DNA of 64,000 nucleotides from Marinobacter subterrani (GTDB lineage: Bacteria; Pseudomonadota; Gammaproteobacteria; Pseudomonadales; Oleiphilaceae): contig NZ_LFBU01000001.1 of the NCBI RefSeq assembly GCF_001045555.1, positions 2,418,001 through 2,482,000 of the forward strand, read 5' to 3'. The notes beneath the pieces were generated by a model. It did no database searches and had not been told where the DNA came from. It saw only the letters and a list, made by a program, of their open reading frames with translations. The position numbers and the translations under genes were made by a program. Positions 18,917 through 27,655 of the stretch are shown in pieces; the first letter of the stretch is position 1; each line of letters opens with the position of its first letter.

Positions 18917-20741
18917 CTGGCTCGCCGGCTTCAGGGCGCAGGTTTCCGGGGGGATGGACAGTTACCCGGTTCCTGCCAGCCTGCTTGGAGGCATAGAGCG
19001 CTCCGTCAGCCGCCGCAATCAGCTCGCCCGGCTCCACGGAACGGCCGCCGGGAGCCATTGCCACGCCGACGCTTACGGTGACAGGAACCGGCCGGCCTTC
19101 CCACTCAAACCGCAGGTCACGCTCAACCGTCAAACGAACCGTCTCTGCCAGTGTGCTGGCCCCGATGGCGTCAGTGTAGGGAAGGATAATGGCAAACTCT
19201 TCGCCGCCGTAACGCGCAACAATGTCAGTTTCCCGCCGAACGACCGCTGTCAGGGTGTCAGCGAGGCGTTGCAGGCAGGCATCGCCGGCCTGATGCCCGA
19301 AATTGTCGTTAAATGATTTGAAGTGATCCACATCGATCATGATCAGAGCCATAGGTCCCTGCCGCCGGCAACGGGCGGATTCTTCTTCCAGTCTGCTATC
19401 GAAAAAGCGGCGATTAAACACGCCGGTTAACCCGTCCGTGGAGCTCAGGGCTTCCAACTGCCGGTTGGCTGCCTCCAGCTCGGAGGTTCGCTCAGCCACC
19501 CGCGACTCCAGTTTTTCAGTCATTTCCTGCTGCACCTGCTGGTTCTTGAGCGCCATGTGCCGCAAACGATCGGCGAGCGCGATAGACAGAATTATGACCT
19601 CGAATGCGGAACCAATCTGAATACCGAACTCGGTGATGAAATTGGCAGGCACCACGGCAAAGGTCTTCAGGGTGTACAGCAGCATACCCGACAGCAGCGC
19701 CGTCCAGGCCAACATAAAGTACCTGGCCGGCCGGAAACGGCGATACAGGCAAAGCCCACCAGCCAGAATGACAAACCCCACCGCCACGGCCGCCGCAAAC
19801 GTGTTCACCCTGATAACCAGGCCGTAGGCCGGCCAGAACAGTGATGCCGCGCCGGTTACCACGAAAAATACCATGAAGGCCAGAAAGACCTTCTCCAGCC
19901 TCGGGGCGTTCTCCCGCAATGCCAGAAAGGACCGGGAAAACCCGAGAACGCAACACATGCCGGTGGAGATCAGAAATCCCACGGCGCGGTTGTTCCACCA
20001 GGGTGATTCCGGCCAGAGATGCTCAAAGGCCAGGCCGTTCAACGTGAACTGCAGTAACCCGTAAGACAGAATATAGGAGACGTACCACAGATAACTGGTG
20101 TCCCGGATAGAGACGAAAATCAGAAAATTGAAAATGGCCATACAGACCAGGAGTCCGTAGTAGAGCCCGAGCAGGAAACGCTCCTGATGATCCGCCGAGC
20201 TGAACCTGTCCGAATCCCACAGCAGGGTTCTCATCTGCACTGCGCCCGAAGTCTGTACCCGGAAAAACACATCAACGCTTTGCCCGGAAGACAGTTTCAG
20301 GAAGAAATTGATATTGTGATGATCCCTGAAACGCAGCAGGAAGGGAACGGAATCTCCGGCTGTCTGCCTAGCAATACTGCGGTCTGCCTTGACGACAAAC
20401 ATCTCCATTCGATCAATAATCGGGTAGAGACCCTCGATGATCCAACGGTCATTGGGGCTGGACTGATTGGTTACACGGGTATGGAACCAGTAGGTCGAAT
20501 TGCTGAAGCCGAAGTTGTAGGCTTCCTCCGGCATTCCTTCGGATGCGATCTTCGGCCACCGATCCATAATCTCGGAAATGTTCAGGCGGGAGGAGGAATC
20601 TTCGTAGTAGGTTAGATGCCTGGAAATATCAAGGCGCCCGGTGTTTTCATCCAGAACAACGGGGAAACTGTCTGGTATACCGACCGCGGCCGCACCGGTC
20701 GAATACAGAGCCAGCACGAAGAAAAAAGCAAAATGAATCAC
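18906..20741 (-). CDS. Membrane diguanylate cyclase with 7TMR-DISM sensor
   Basis: 611 residues from a GTG at 20741. The N-terminus looks like a signal peptide ending near GAAAVG. A periplasmic 7TMR-DISMED2-like domain follows (YWFHTRVTNQSS), then seven helices (residues about 190-390), a short coiled coil (VQQEMTEKLESRVAERTSEL) and a C-terminal GGDEF domain. The catalytic motif is GGEEF (YGGEEFAIILPY), compatible with c-di-GMP synthesis; the RxxD inhibitory site five residues before GGEEF is not present. DISM receptors are thought to bind carbohydrates or other ligands; none can be assigned. It is convergent with the desaturase gene. Confidence 0.9.
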   Translation of the reverse strand: MIHFAFFFVLALYSTGAAAVGIPDSFPVVLDENTGRLDISRHLTYYEDSSSRLNISEIMDRWPKIASEGMPEEAYNFGFSNSTYWFHTRVTNQSSPNDRWIIEGLYPIIDRMEMFVVKADRSIARQTAGDSVPFLLRFRDHHNINFFLKLSSGQSVDVFFRVQTSGAVQMRTLLWDSDRFSSADHQERFLLGLYYGLLVCMAIFNFLIFVSIRDTSYLWYVSYILSYGLLQFTLNGLAFEHLWPESPWWNNRAVGFLISTGMCCVLGFSRSFLALRENAPRLEKVFLAFMVFFVVTGAASLFWPAYGLVIRVNTFAAAVAVGFVILAGGLCLYRRFRPARYFMLAWTALLSGMLLYTLKTFAVVPANFITEFGIQIGSAFEVIILSIALADRLRHMALKNQQVQQEMTEKLESRVAERTSELEAANRQLEALSSTDGLTGVFNRRFFDSRLEEESARCRRQGPMALIMIDVDHFKSFNDNFGHQAGDACLQRLADTLTAVVRRETDIVARYGGEEFAIILPYTDAIGASTLAETVRLTVERDLRFEWEGRPVPVTVSVGVAMAPGGRSVEPGELIAAADGALYASKQAGRNRVTVHPPGNLRPEAGEPVTP

Positions 20742-20857
20742 TCCCCGCCGAACCCCCCTTGTTATTGTTTAATGCCTGGGCTCCATACTATCGGACCCGG
20801 CGAACCGCGGGCAGTGATATATGTATTTGATTGGTAAGTTTCTGTATCGCCTTCCGG

Positions 20858-21295
20858 TCAGGCGATCTGCAGAAGCCTCAGCAACTGGGGTCGATGCTGG
20901 TCCTGGATGATATCGGCCAGAGTGTATTTATCGAGCACTTCCAGGAAGGCGTTCAGGGCCTCACCGAACATCGACTTCAGGCCACACACGGGGGTGATCT
21001 TGCAGGCATTTTTCGAAGAGAAACATTCCACAATGCTCAGATCCTGCTCGGTTTCCCGCACCAGAATTCCGATATTGATATCAGAAGGGGCCATGTGCAG
21101 ACGCATGCCTCCTTTCTTGCCACGGATGGTCTCGATATAACCCTTCTTGTTGAGCTGGTGTACCACCTTCATAAGGTGGTTCTTGGAAATATCATAGCTG
21201 TCGGCAATTTCCTGAATGGTTGCCAGACGATCACCCTGAGCTGCCAGATAAATCAGTACGCGAAGCGAGTAATCCGTGTAACGGGTGATATGCAT
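20858..21295 (-). CDS. nsrR: Rrf2 family nitric-oxide-sensing repressor NsrR
   Basis: 145 residues, the normal NsrR length. The winged helix starts MHITRYTDYSLRVLIYLA, with recognition region DSYDISKNHLMKVVHQL. The three cluster cysteines are C91, C98 and C104, close to C91/C96/C102 of E. coli NsrR. NsrR holds a 4Fe-4S cluster that NO destroys, releasing repression of NO-defence genes. GGAG lies before the ATG. It is encoded just downstream of ybaN (29-base gap), and NsrR-like sites are visible at 21981-22003 and 61364-61386. Confidence 0.9.
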   Translation of the reverse strand: MHITRYTDYSLRVLIYLAAQGDRLATIQEIADSYDISKNHLMKVVHQLNKKGYIETIRGKKGGMRLHMAPSDINIGILVRETEQDLSIVECFSSKNACKITPVCGLKSMFGEALNAFLEVLDKYTLADIIQDQHRPQLLRLLQIA

Positions 21296-21324
21296 TCAAT
21301 ACTCCAGTTGTTATCACAATTCAG

Positions 21325-21717
21325 TCAGTAGGATGGCCGCGTCAGCAGGTAGCAGGCGGTGCCGCACAGAAACACGCCGGAAAGCGCCAGCACCAGCCCG
21401 GAAGCCCCCAGCACGACCAGCAACCCCCAGCTCAGTGCCATCATGCCACAGGCCAGAGCCTTGGCCCTGGCGGGAATCGCCCTGCGGGTCCGCCATTGAT
21501 CGATCGCGGGACCAAACCTGGGGTGGTCATCAAGCCACCGGGCAAATTCGGGCGACCCCTTGCTGGCAAAAAACGCCGCCAGCAGAACAAAAGGCGTTGT
21601 TGGCAAAAGTGGCAATGCTATTCCTGCAATTGCCAGTGTTGCGGATATATACGCAAGAATACGAAATCCGGTTTTGCCGAAACGGTCGCCCATCACCGGG
21701 GCCTCACTAAGGTTCAT
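21325..21717 (-). CDS. ybaN: DUF454 membrane protein, YbaN-like
   Basis: Up to 130 residues. AGIALPLLPTTPFVLLAAFF is the DUF454 signature, with the SPEFARWLDDHPRFGPAIDQW loop and two further helices. An alternative ATG at 21693 (MGDRFGKTGF) is possible; neither start has a strong ribosome site. The function is unknown; proteins of this family are often found near heme or respiratory genes. It lies between a 71-aa membrane protein and nsrR on the same strand, so the three may form an NO-related operon. Confidence 0.8.
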   Translation of the reverse strand: MNLSEAPVMGDRFGKTGFRILAYISATLAIAGIALPLLPTTPFVLLAAFFASKGSPEFARWLDDHPRFGPAIDQWRTRRAIPARAKALACGMMALSWGLLVVLGASGLVLALSGVFLCGTACYLLTRPSY

Positions 21718-21740
21718 AACTACATCTATTCTACCGGGAT

Positions 21741-21956
21741 TCAGTGGACAGGTCTGCCCAGGCGGCTGAGAAATACCAGCCTGGCAATGTACGAAACCTT
21801 GATACCTACCGCGAACAGCAGGGTTCCCACGTGGGCGAGAACCTGAACGGCCATGGGAACGTAGTGCGCCAACGGATAGGCCAGCACGATCGACAGTACC
21901 AGCCCCAGCAATGACCAGACCATCCCGCTGTTCGCCGCGATTAACCGATTTTCCAT
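21741..21956 (-). CDS. Small two-helix membrane protein
   Basis: 71 residues with two hydrophobic helices (VWSLLGLVLSIVLAYPLAHY and VLAHVGTLLFAVGIKVSYIA). AGGAGG sits six bases before the ATG, an excellent ribosome site, so the gene is very probably real. I do not recognise the family. It heads the minus-strand group with ybaN and nsrR; an NsrR-like site and an AT-rich promoter with TATAAA lie just upstream, so NO control is likely. A role in NO or cytochrome oxidase biology would be a guess. Confidence 0.65.
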   Translation of the reverse strand: MENRLIAANSGMVWSLLGLVLSIVLAYPLAHYVPMAVQVLAHVGTLLFAVGIKVSYIARLVFLSRLGRPVH

Positions 21957-21980
21957 TTGAAACCTCCTGAATACATCTTT

Positions 21981-22003
21981 AATATGTATTTTATAAACTT
22001 CTT
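21981..22003. promoter_or_regulatory. NsrR-like site between the small membrane gene and the hemerythrin gene
   Basis: The 23-bp stretch fits the NsrR pattern AANATGYATTT-N-AAATRCATNTT: the first half matches at 11 of 11 positions (AATATGTATTT), the second at 8 of 11. An extra half-site, AATACATCTT, lies at once upstream (about 21970-21979). It sits between divergent genes starting at 21956 and 22123, and on the minus strand it overlaps a TATAAA -10-like sequence. The sequence is seen; binding is inferred. Confidence 0.6.
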
Positions 22004-22122
22004 TTCATGGAATTTCAACTGCCAAAATCTTTAATTATCAATACAAGGGGGGACGTCCGGAACAGGACACCTGGGAAAATAACTAAAACATTTATTTTTT
22101 ATATACCTAAAGGAGAAGTGCG

Positions 22123-22608
22123 ATGTCACCACAAACCTGGCTTGAAACAGCTTCAGAGGAAGAGCTGATTGAACACATCCTCAACCGCTATCACGACACC
22201 CACCGGGAGCAACTGCCCGAAATGATTCGTCTGGCCCAGCGCGTGGAAAGAGTGCACGGAAGTCATCCTGACTGTCCTGCTGGCCTGAGCGCCCACCTTG
22301 AGGCCATGCAGGAAGATCTGGAGAACCACATGGCCAAGGAGGAGCAGATACTCTTCCCGATGATTACCCGCGGGATCTCGGGCATGGCACGGGGGCCGAT
22401 CTCGATTATGCGCAACGAGCATGAAGACCACAGTGCGGCGCTCGCCCGGCTGGGGGTGCTCACCAACAATCTGGCCCTGCCGGAAGAGGCGTGCGGCACC
22501 TGGAGGAAACTCTATGAGGACATTGCCGTCTTTCAGGCGGACCTGGCTGCCCATATCGCGCTGGAAAACAGTGTGCTGTTTGCACGGATAGACGGCCTGA
22601 CGGCCTAG
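22123..22608 (+). CDS. Hemerythrin-like di-iron protein, short Ric/YtfE relative
   Basis: 161 residues. Iron-ligand-type motifs of hemerythrin HHE domains are spread over the helices: [36 protein letters not shown] and [12 protein letters not shown]. It resembles the C-terminal part of Ric/YtfE/ScdA, di-iron proteins that help repair Fe-S clusters after NO stress, but lacks the N-terminal ScdA_N domain. AAGGAGAAG precedes the ATG. It is divergent from the nsrR-side genes with an NsrR-like site between them. A longer relative is encoded at 61410-62081. Confidence 0.85.
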   Translation: MSPQTWLETASEEELIEHILNRYHDTHREQLPEMIRLAQRVERVHGSHPDCPAGLSAHLEAMQEDLENHMAKEEQILFPMITRGISGMARGPISIMRNEHEDHSAALARLGVLTNNLALPEEACGTWRKLYEDIAVFQADLAAHIALENSVLFARIDGLTA

Positions 22609-22721
22609 TGTCCCGCCGGGCTGACGTGCTTACCTCCCGTGGGGTATCGGAAAAATTGATCCAATCTGCAATACTTGGCCTATACTCAGTGCAAAAAACA
22701 AGCGGTAACAGGATCACCCCG

Positions 22722-23714
22722 ATGCCCCAGAGTAAGCTGACAGACCGTTTTGGCCGAACCGTCAATTATGTGCGGCTGTCCGTCACTGATCGCTGCGACT
22801 TTCGCTGCGTGTACTGCATGGCCGAGGACATGACGTTCCTGCCCCGGCAGCAGATTCTCACGCTGGAAGAAATTGCCCGGGTTGCCCGCAATTTTGTCTC
22901 CCTGGGTACCGAAAAAATCCGCCTGACCGGCGGTGAGCCTCTGGTGCGCAAGGACATCCTGGAACTGGTCAAGGAAATCGGCACCTACGGGCTGCGTGAC
23001 TTTGCCATGACCACCAACGGCAGCCAGCTGACCACCATGGCCGAGCCGCTGCGCAAGGCCGGCATGCACCGGCTGAATATCAGCCTCGATTCCCTGGATG
23101 TCGAAAAATTCCGCAACATCACCCGCACCGGCAATCTCGGCCAGGTTCTGGATGGCATTGATGCAGCTCGCGAGGCGGGCTTCCGTGGCATCAAGCTCAA
23201 TACCGTGGTCATGAAAGGCCGCAACGACCAGGAAATCCCGGAGCTGATTGAATTCGCCCGTAAGAAGCAGGTGGACATCAGCTTCATCGAGGAAATGCCC
23301 CTGGGCGAGATTTCCGAGCACGACCGGGGGCTGGCCCTGTGTACCAGCGAAGAGGTGCGGGATATCATCCGCCAGCACCACGAACTGGTGCCCGCCACCG
23401 AGGATTCCGGCGGCCCTGCGCGCTACTACCGGATGCCGGACAGCAGCACCAAAGTTGGGTTTATCTCGCCGCACTCCCACAATTTCTGCTCGACCTGCAA
23501 CCGGGTACGGGTCACCGTCGAGGGCCGACTGCTGCTTTGCCTGGGCAATGAGCATTCGGTGGATCTTCGCCGCGTTCTGCGCGGCAATCCGGTGACGGAC
23601 GACAAATTGCGCCAGACCATTATCAATGCCATGGACCTGAAGCCCGAGCGGCATCATTTCTCGACCAATGGGGATGTGCAGATTCTTCGGTTCATGAATA
23701 TGACCGGCGGTTGA
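22722..23714 (+). CDS. moaA: GTP 3',8-cyclase MoaA (molybdopterin biosynthesis)
   Basis: 330 residues from the ATG at 22722, preceded by AGGA. The radical-SAM cluster motif C-x3-C-x2-C is CDFRCVYC (C25, C29, C32); the second cluster uses [10 protein letters not shown] and a Cys in LLLCLG; the protein ends in the Gly-Gly needed by MoaA. It makes 3',8-cyclo-GTP, the first step to the molybdenum cofactor, which NarG at 40858-44601 requires. A longer frame to 22608 would start at the stop of the hemerythrin gene and lacks homology. The location beside NO-response genes suggests anaerobic use. Confidence 0.95.
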   Translation: MPQSKLTDRFGRTVNYVRLSVTDRCDFRCVYCMAEDMTFLPRQQILTLEEIARVARNFVSLGTEKIRLTGGEPLVRKDILELVKEIGTYGLRDFAMTTNGSQLTTMAEPLRKAGMHRLNISLDSLDVEKFRNITRTGNLGQVLDGIDAAREAGFRGIKLNTVVMKGRNDQEIPELIEFARKKQVDISFIEEMPLGEISEHDRGLALCTSEEVRDIIRQHHELVPATEDSGGPARYYRMPDSSTKVGFISPHSHNFCSTCNRVRVTVEGRLLLCLGNEHSVDLRRVLRGNPVTDDKLRQTIINAMDLKPERHHFSTNGDVQILRFMNMTGG

Positions 23715-23772
23715 CCCCCAGCCCTTTGACCTTTCCAGCCTATTGAGCGTGGTGCAGGAGCGGGTGTGGCCG

Positions 23773-23818
23773 CCTTTTCCAAAACACGCTCCTTGCGGCA
23801 CGTCCATGTGACGCTTGG
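23773..23818. repeat. Half copy C of the conserved-core palindrome, inverted
   Basis: Read on the minus strand, this piece carries the right half of the core shared by copies A and B (from CCAAGCGTCACATGGACG to GGAGCGTGTTTTGG). The left arm and first half of the core are missing, so it is a truncated copy. It lies between convergent moaA and nosL, immediately before a second palindrome (23826-23855). Confidence 0.75.
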
Positions 23819-23825
23819 AAGCAAA

Positions 23826-23855
23826 GGGGTCAGATGAAAGCTTTCATCTGACCCC
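23826..23855. repeat. Perfect 30-bp palindrome of the GGGGTCAGATGAA family
   Basis: GGGGTCAGATGAAAG is followed at once by its exact reverse complement. The same 13-base word occurs four times in a larger palindrome at 48722-48782. It sits between convergent moaA and nosL, five bases from the nosL stop, and may serve as a two-way terminator. Confidence 0.85.
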
Positions 23856-23859
23856 ATGT

Positions 23860-24390
23860 TCACATCCCACTCATCTGCCCCATCGGCGCGCCGGCAGTCA
23901 GATGATCCAGGGTGATTTCACTGTACTTCAGAACCTTCCCGCCATATTCCTTCATGAACTCTTGGGCAGCACTTTCGGTGGCGAATGAAGCCAGTGTCGG
24001 CCCCATGGCGCCTTTTCGATCGGAGCCAACCACATAGAACGCATCCCTGGCGTCGATCAGGGCGGTGTCGTTCGGGTTTTGCCAGTCTGTCTGGGCCATG
24101 TCGTGGACGTACAGGGTGTGATTACGGTTGACGTTTTCCGGCTGCAGCAGCCAGGCGAACATGTCCCTGGTGGAACAAAACTTTCGGACCTTCTGGTCTT
24201 TTTCAGTGATGGCCTGGCCCTTGGGGCCCGGGAAGCCTTCGATGATCATGCCACAGACGTGGCATTCGTCGCCGCTTTCGAAATGGACCGGATCGGGTCT
24301 GGCGGTGGTCTGCTCTTCCTCGCCGGAGCAGGCTGTCAATGTGAAGACGGCCAGGGCGGCAAGGAGCCAGTTCAGTTTGTTTTGTTTCAT
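23860..24390 (-). CDS. nosL: NosL, copper-binding lipoprotein
   Basis: 176 residues from the ATG at 24390; a TTG three codons earlier is open, but GGAG fits the ATG. The signal peptide ends in the lipobox LTAC, so the protein should be lipid-anchored in the periplasm. CHVCGM near residue 45 is the metal-binding motif of NosL, which supplies copper to nitrous oxide reductase with NosDFY. The gene is last in the minus-strand nosRZDFYL order, 15 bases after nosY. The C-terminus is Met/Gly-rich (MGQMSGM). Confidence 0.93.
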   Translation of the reverse strand: MKQNKLNWLLAALAVFTLTACSGEEEQTTARPDPVHFESGDECHVCGMIIEGFPGPKGQAITEKDQKVRKFCSTRDMFAWLLQPENVNRNHTLYVHDMAQTDWQNPNDTALIDARDAFYVVGSDRKGAMGPTLASFATESAAQEFMKEYGGKVLKYSEITLDHLTAGAPMGQMSGM

Positions 24391-24405
24391 CAGGGTCAAC
24401 TCCGG

Positions 24406-25236
24406 TCAGATACGGCGGTTTCGGAAAAGTAACAGGGCTCCCACCAGCGGGATGACACACCAGAGCACCAGGCCAACCCAGAGGCCGAAGGCACCGATGG
24501 GCAGGTCGGCGCCGAGACTGAGGACGCCGCTGAGTTGCGCTGCGCCATCGAAGGCCACGATGTTGAGCAGACGGTAGATGTCGGTGGGATTGAGCATCAG
24601 CAGCCAGGGCAGCAACCCGGCGCTGAACTTGCCCTCGCTCGCCACCAGGGTGCCGAGCAGCAACAGATCAAAAATGAGCACGAAGAAGAACCAGATCGCC
24701 AGGGCCAGACCGGCGGCGATGGGCTTCTCACTGACCCGGACGCTGACCATGTAGGCCAGCGCAATAAAGCCCCAGCCCAGCAGCACCGTGGAGACAATAA
24801 AGCGGGCCATGGCAACGGCCAGGCTGGCAATGGCCACATCCTCCACCAGCATCGCGATCGCAACACCGGCAACGCCAAAACCGATCAGCGTGGCCAGCGC
24901 CAGAGTCAGGCCGTGGCCGAGGAACTTGCCCAGCAGCAGTTGGCTGCGGCTGAGCGGGTAGGTCATCAGCAACAGTAGGGTGCCGCCCTCCTCTTCCCCG
25001 ACAATGGCGTCGTAGGCCAGCAACAACGCGATCAGGGGGATCAGGAAGATGCCCAGGCTGGCGAGGCTGGCAATGGTGGCTGGCGTAGAGGCGTAACCCA
25101 CCTGACCGGACGCTGCGGCACCGAACCAGGCGATGCCCAGCGCGAGGGTGGCGAACACCAGTGAAATGGCAACCAGCCAGCGGTTGCGCAGGCTGTCGCT
25201 TAGTTCCTTACGGGCAATGGTCCAGATGCTGTTCAT
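24406..25236 (-). CDS. nosY: NosY, ABC-type permease for NosZ maturation
   Basis: 276 residues with six or so hydrophobic helices; ARKELSDSLRNRWLV at the start and EEEGGTLLLLMTYPLSRSQL are typical of ABC-2-type NosY. It forms the membrane part of the NosDFY transporter needed to build the CuZ cluster of NosZ. Its ATG overlaps the nosF stop (ATGA), so translation is coupled. Confidence 0.93.
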   Translation of the reverse strand: MNSIWTIARKELSDSLRNRWLVAISLVFATLALGIAWFGAAASGQVGYASTPATIASLASLGIFLIPLIALLLAYDAIVGEEEGGTLLLLMTYPLSRSQLLLGKFLGHGLTLALATLIGFGVAGVAIAMLVEDVAIASLAVAMARFIVSTVLLGWGFIALAYMVSVRVSEKPIAAGLALAIWFFFVLIFDLLLLGTLVASEGKFSAGLLPWLLMLNPTDIYRLLNIVAFDGAAQLSGVLSLGADLPIGAFGLWVGLVLWCVIPLVGALLLFRNRRI

Positions 25237-26165
25237 TGGTTGCCTCCCCGATGGGCCAGGCCACCGGAGCCGATAAAGTGCACGTAAATATCTTCCAGGC
25301 TGGGCTGATGAATACTGACATCCGCCACCTCGCCCGATGCCATCACCGCTTTCAGCAAGGCCATTTTCTCCCTGGGTTGAACGTCTACCCTCAGGCGTCC
25401 GTTGTCGGTTTTGATCATCGTCCCACTGTTGGTGGTCGCCTTATCGACGACCCTCTCCAGCGCAGAAATACTGTTAGCCGGGTCCAGCGACAGAGTCACC
25501 GGCATATTCGCCTGCCGCCTCAGGGCTGCCAGGTCTCCCACCGCCTGCAACGCGCCCTCGGTGAGAATCGCGGCCCGATCGATGTAAGGCTCGACACCGG
25601 GCAGAACGTGGGAACACAGCACAATGCCCGCACCTCCGTCCCGCAGGTCCCGGAGCAACCGGTACAGGTCTGCCGTCGCGACCGGATCCAGCCCCACGGT
25701 CGGCTCATCCAGCATCAGCAGCTTCGGCCGGCCCAGCAACGCCTGGGCCAGGCCAAGCCGCTGGCGCATACCCTTGGAGTAGGTCCTGGTCCGGGCATCC
25801 ATGGCATCACCGAGGCCCACCTGCTCAAGCAACCCGGGCACCTGCCGCAGTGCGGCACCCTTCAGCCGCGCAAAATGCCTGAGGATCTCCCGCCCGGTCA
25901 GCTGCGGATAGAACATCACGTTCTCCGGCAGGTAACCGATGTGCTGGGTAACCTGAGGATCGCCGGCGTGGCCACCGAGTACCGACACCGTGCCCTGGGT
26001 CGGCTGCATCAGCCCCAGAATCAGCTTGATGGACGTGGTCTTGCCAGCCCCGTTATGGCCGAACAGCCCAAGAATCTCACCCGGCTCCAGACGCAGATCA
26101 ATACCCTGCAGCACCGGGCGCTTGTCGTACCGGTAACTCACATTCTCAAGACGGAAACAGCTCAT
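25233..26165 (-). CDS. nosF: NosF, ABC transporter ATPase
   Basis: 310 residues from the ATG at 26165, which overlaps the nosD stop in ATGA. Walker A is GHNGAGKTTSIK, the signature is YSKGMRQRLGLAQALL (a variant of LSGGQ, common in this subfamily) and Walker B is LLMLDEPTVGLDP. It powers NosDFY for sulfur or copper delivery in CuZ assembly. A frame reaching to 26318 lies wholly inside nosD and is not used. Confidence 0.94.
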   Translation of the reverse strand: MSCFRLENVSYRYDKRPVLQGIDLRLEPGEILGLFGHNGAGKTTSIKLILGLMQPTQGTVSVLGGHAGDPQVTQHIGYLPENVMFYPQLTGREILRHFARLKGAALRQVPGLLEQVGLGDAMDARTRTYSKGMRQRLGLAQALLGRPKLLMLDEPTVGLDPVATADLYRLLRDLRDGGAGIVLCSHVLPGVEPYIDRAAILTEGALQAVGDLAALRRQANMPVTLSLDPANSISALERVVDKATTNSGTMIKTDNGRLRVDVQPREKMALLKAVMASGEVADVSIHQPSLEDIYVHFIGSGGLAHRGGNQ

Positions 26166-27430
26166 CGGATCTCCGGTTTCAGATCGGCGGGAATTCGCAT
26201 CAACGGATAGGAGTCGGCAACCCCGGCGTCCTTCACCACCGGAAAGGCATCCTGCACCCAGCGCAGGGTATCCACCGCCGGGCTGAACATCAGGATCTTC
26301 GCCTCCGGATACTTCCAAAGCAGCCGGTCGACATTGTCATTTGGCTCATAGGGAACATCCCCAACCCCGTCCTGGTTCCGGTCCCAGCCCAGGTAGTCAC
26401 TCCAGTAATTCCCCCGCCCGTCTTCCGACCACTCCTGAGTGCGGGTGGCAACATACTTCACCTGCCGCTGGTTATTCACAAAGGCATTCCCGAATACCTC
26501 GTTATCCTCGGAGCCGGCCGTCAGATGAATCCCGATGTTGCTGTCCGCAAACAGATTGCCCTCAAAGACGTTGTACAGCGAGTTATAGATAAACACCGCC
26601 TTGCCTTCGGCCCCATCAATCACCACCCCCCCGGTCCGGCCCTGGGACACCCCGGTCACCACATTGCCCCGCAACTCCGACTGGGTAATGAAATTCATCA
26701 GAATGCCGTAGTTTTCGTCATTTACCGACCGGTTATTGATCACCCTCAGCCGCTTACTCTGCATCAGCGCATAACCGGTTCGGGTATTACGCGTGACATT
26801 GTTCTCGAGCAGATTATCCATCGAATACATGTAATGGATACCGTAGCGCAGATCGGCCATCACATTGCCCCGGATAACGTTGTGATTCGCGGTCTCGATA
26901 TAGATCCCATCCCGGGTCTGACGGATGTCATTGCCCTCGATCAGCGCCCCGGTGGTATTGTAAAGATGAATGCCGTTACCCCGGTCGTTCGGGCGCATAC
27001 TGGCATCGCCGCGAATCGTATTGTTGCGCACCGTCACATCCGGCGTGGCATCCAGCCAGACCCCGAACGCCGGCCCCTGCAAACGGTTGTCCGCAACCAC
27101 CGCCCCCCGGGCCTCCCGGGCGACAAAAATCCCCGCATCCAGCTCATTCAGATTGCTGCCCCAGTTGCGCACGGCACAACCAGAAAAGGTCACCTCCTCG
27201 GCAACAATATCCACCGCATTGCCCTGCCCGCCCGGATCAATCACCGTGTCAGGGTGGCAAGACACCGTCACACCGGGCACCCGAATTGCCAGAGACGAAA
27301 TTTGCTCAGGGGGAAGCTCAAAGGTCGCCCCCGGTTCCAGGGCATCAAGCTGTGCTTGCAGGCCCGCGTTCGCGGTCAGCGATAACAGAGCGACTGACAG
27401 GGCCACCCCATAACGCAAAAGTGAATACAT
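26162..27430 (-). CDS. nosD: NosD, periplasmic beta-helix protein for NosZ maturation
   Basis: 422 residues from the ATG at 27430, with GAGAGAAC upstream; a TTG one codon earlier is open. A signal peptide (LLRYGVALSVALLSLTANA) precedes many short repeats of right-handed parallel beta-helix type (for example VIRGNVMADLRYGIHYMYS and LLENNVTRNTRTGYALM). NosD is the periplasmic part of NosDFY and accepts material for the CuZ site. Palindrome copy B lies between its start and nosZ, so nosZ and nosDFYL may be partly uncoupled in expression. Confidence 0.94.
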   Translation of the reverse strand: MYSLLRYGVALSVALLSLTANAGLQAQLDALEPGATFELPPEQISSLAIRVPGVTVSCHPDTVIDPGGQGNAVDIVAEEVTFSGCAVRNWGSNLNELDAGIFVAREARGAVVADNRLQGPAFGVWLDATPDVTVRNNTIRGDASMRPNDRGNGIHLYNTTGALIEGNDIRQTRDGIYIETANHNVIRGNVMADLRYGIHYMYSMDNLLENNVTRNTRTGYALMQSKRLRVINNRSVNDENYGILMNFITQSELRGNVVTGVSQGRTGGVVIDGAEGKAVFIYNSLYNVFEGNLFADSNIGIHLTAGSEDNEVFGNAFVNNQRQVKYVATRTQEWSEDGRGNYWSDYLGWDRNQDGVGDVPYEPNDNVDRLLWKYPEAKILMFSPAVDTLRWVQDAFPVVKDAGVADSYPLMRIPADLKPEIR

Positions 27431-27478
27431 CAAGTTCTCTCAAAGAAAGGAAATATCCGAGGCCAGCACCAAGGTGCG

Positions 27479-27595
27479 GCAAGCCAAGAGGAAGGCCCTT
27501 TCCAAAACTGTGCGGAGCCAAGGATGGCGGAGCCCAAGCGTCACATGGATGTGCCGAAGGAGCGTGTTTTGGAAAGGGCCTTCCTCTTGGCTTGC
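27479..27595. repeat. Long intergenic palindrome, copy B
   Basis: Arms 27479-27508 and 27566-27595 are perfect 30-bp inverted complements; the outer 22 bases begin GCAAGCCAAGAGGAAGG and are not found in copy A. The core (27509-27565, 57 bases) matches the copy A core with a handful of changes. It lies in the 225-base gap between nosZ and nosD, inside the nos gene set, where its hairpin could stop or slow transcription after nosZ or protect its 3' end. Confidence 0.87.
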
Positions 27596-27655
27596 TACTC
27601 CAAAGATACAAGGCTGGGGCCCCAGTAACGGAGCCCCCGCCAAGCAAAAGACCTA

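Noticed and set aside
24406..26165. nosF/nosY as a generic drug-export ABC pair
   Set aside because: Order and four-base overlaps with nosD and nosL make the Nos assignment firm.
27345..27647. Open frames through palindrome copy B between nosD and nosZ
   Set aside because: They consist of the repeat plus flanking antisense of nosD; explained by the inverted repeat.
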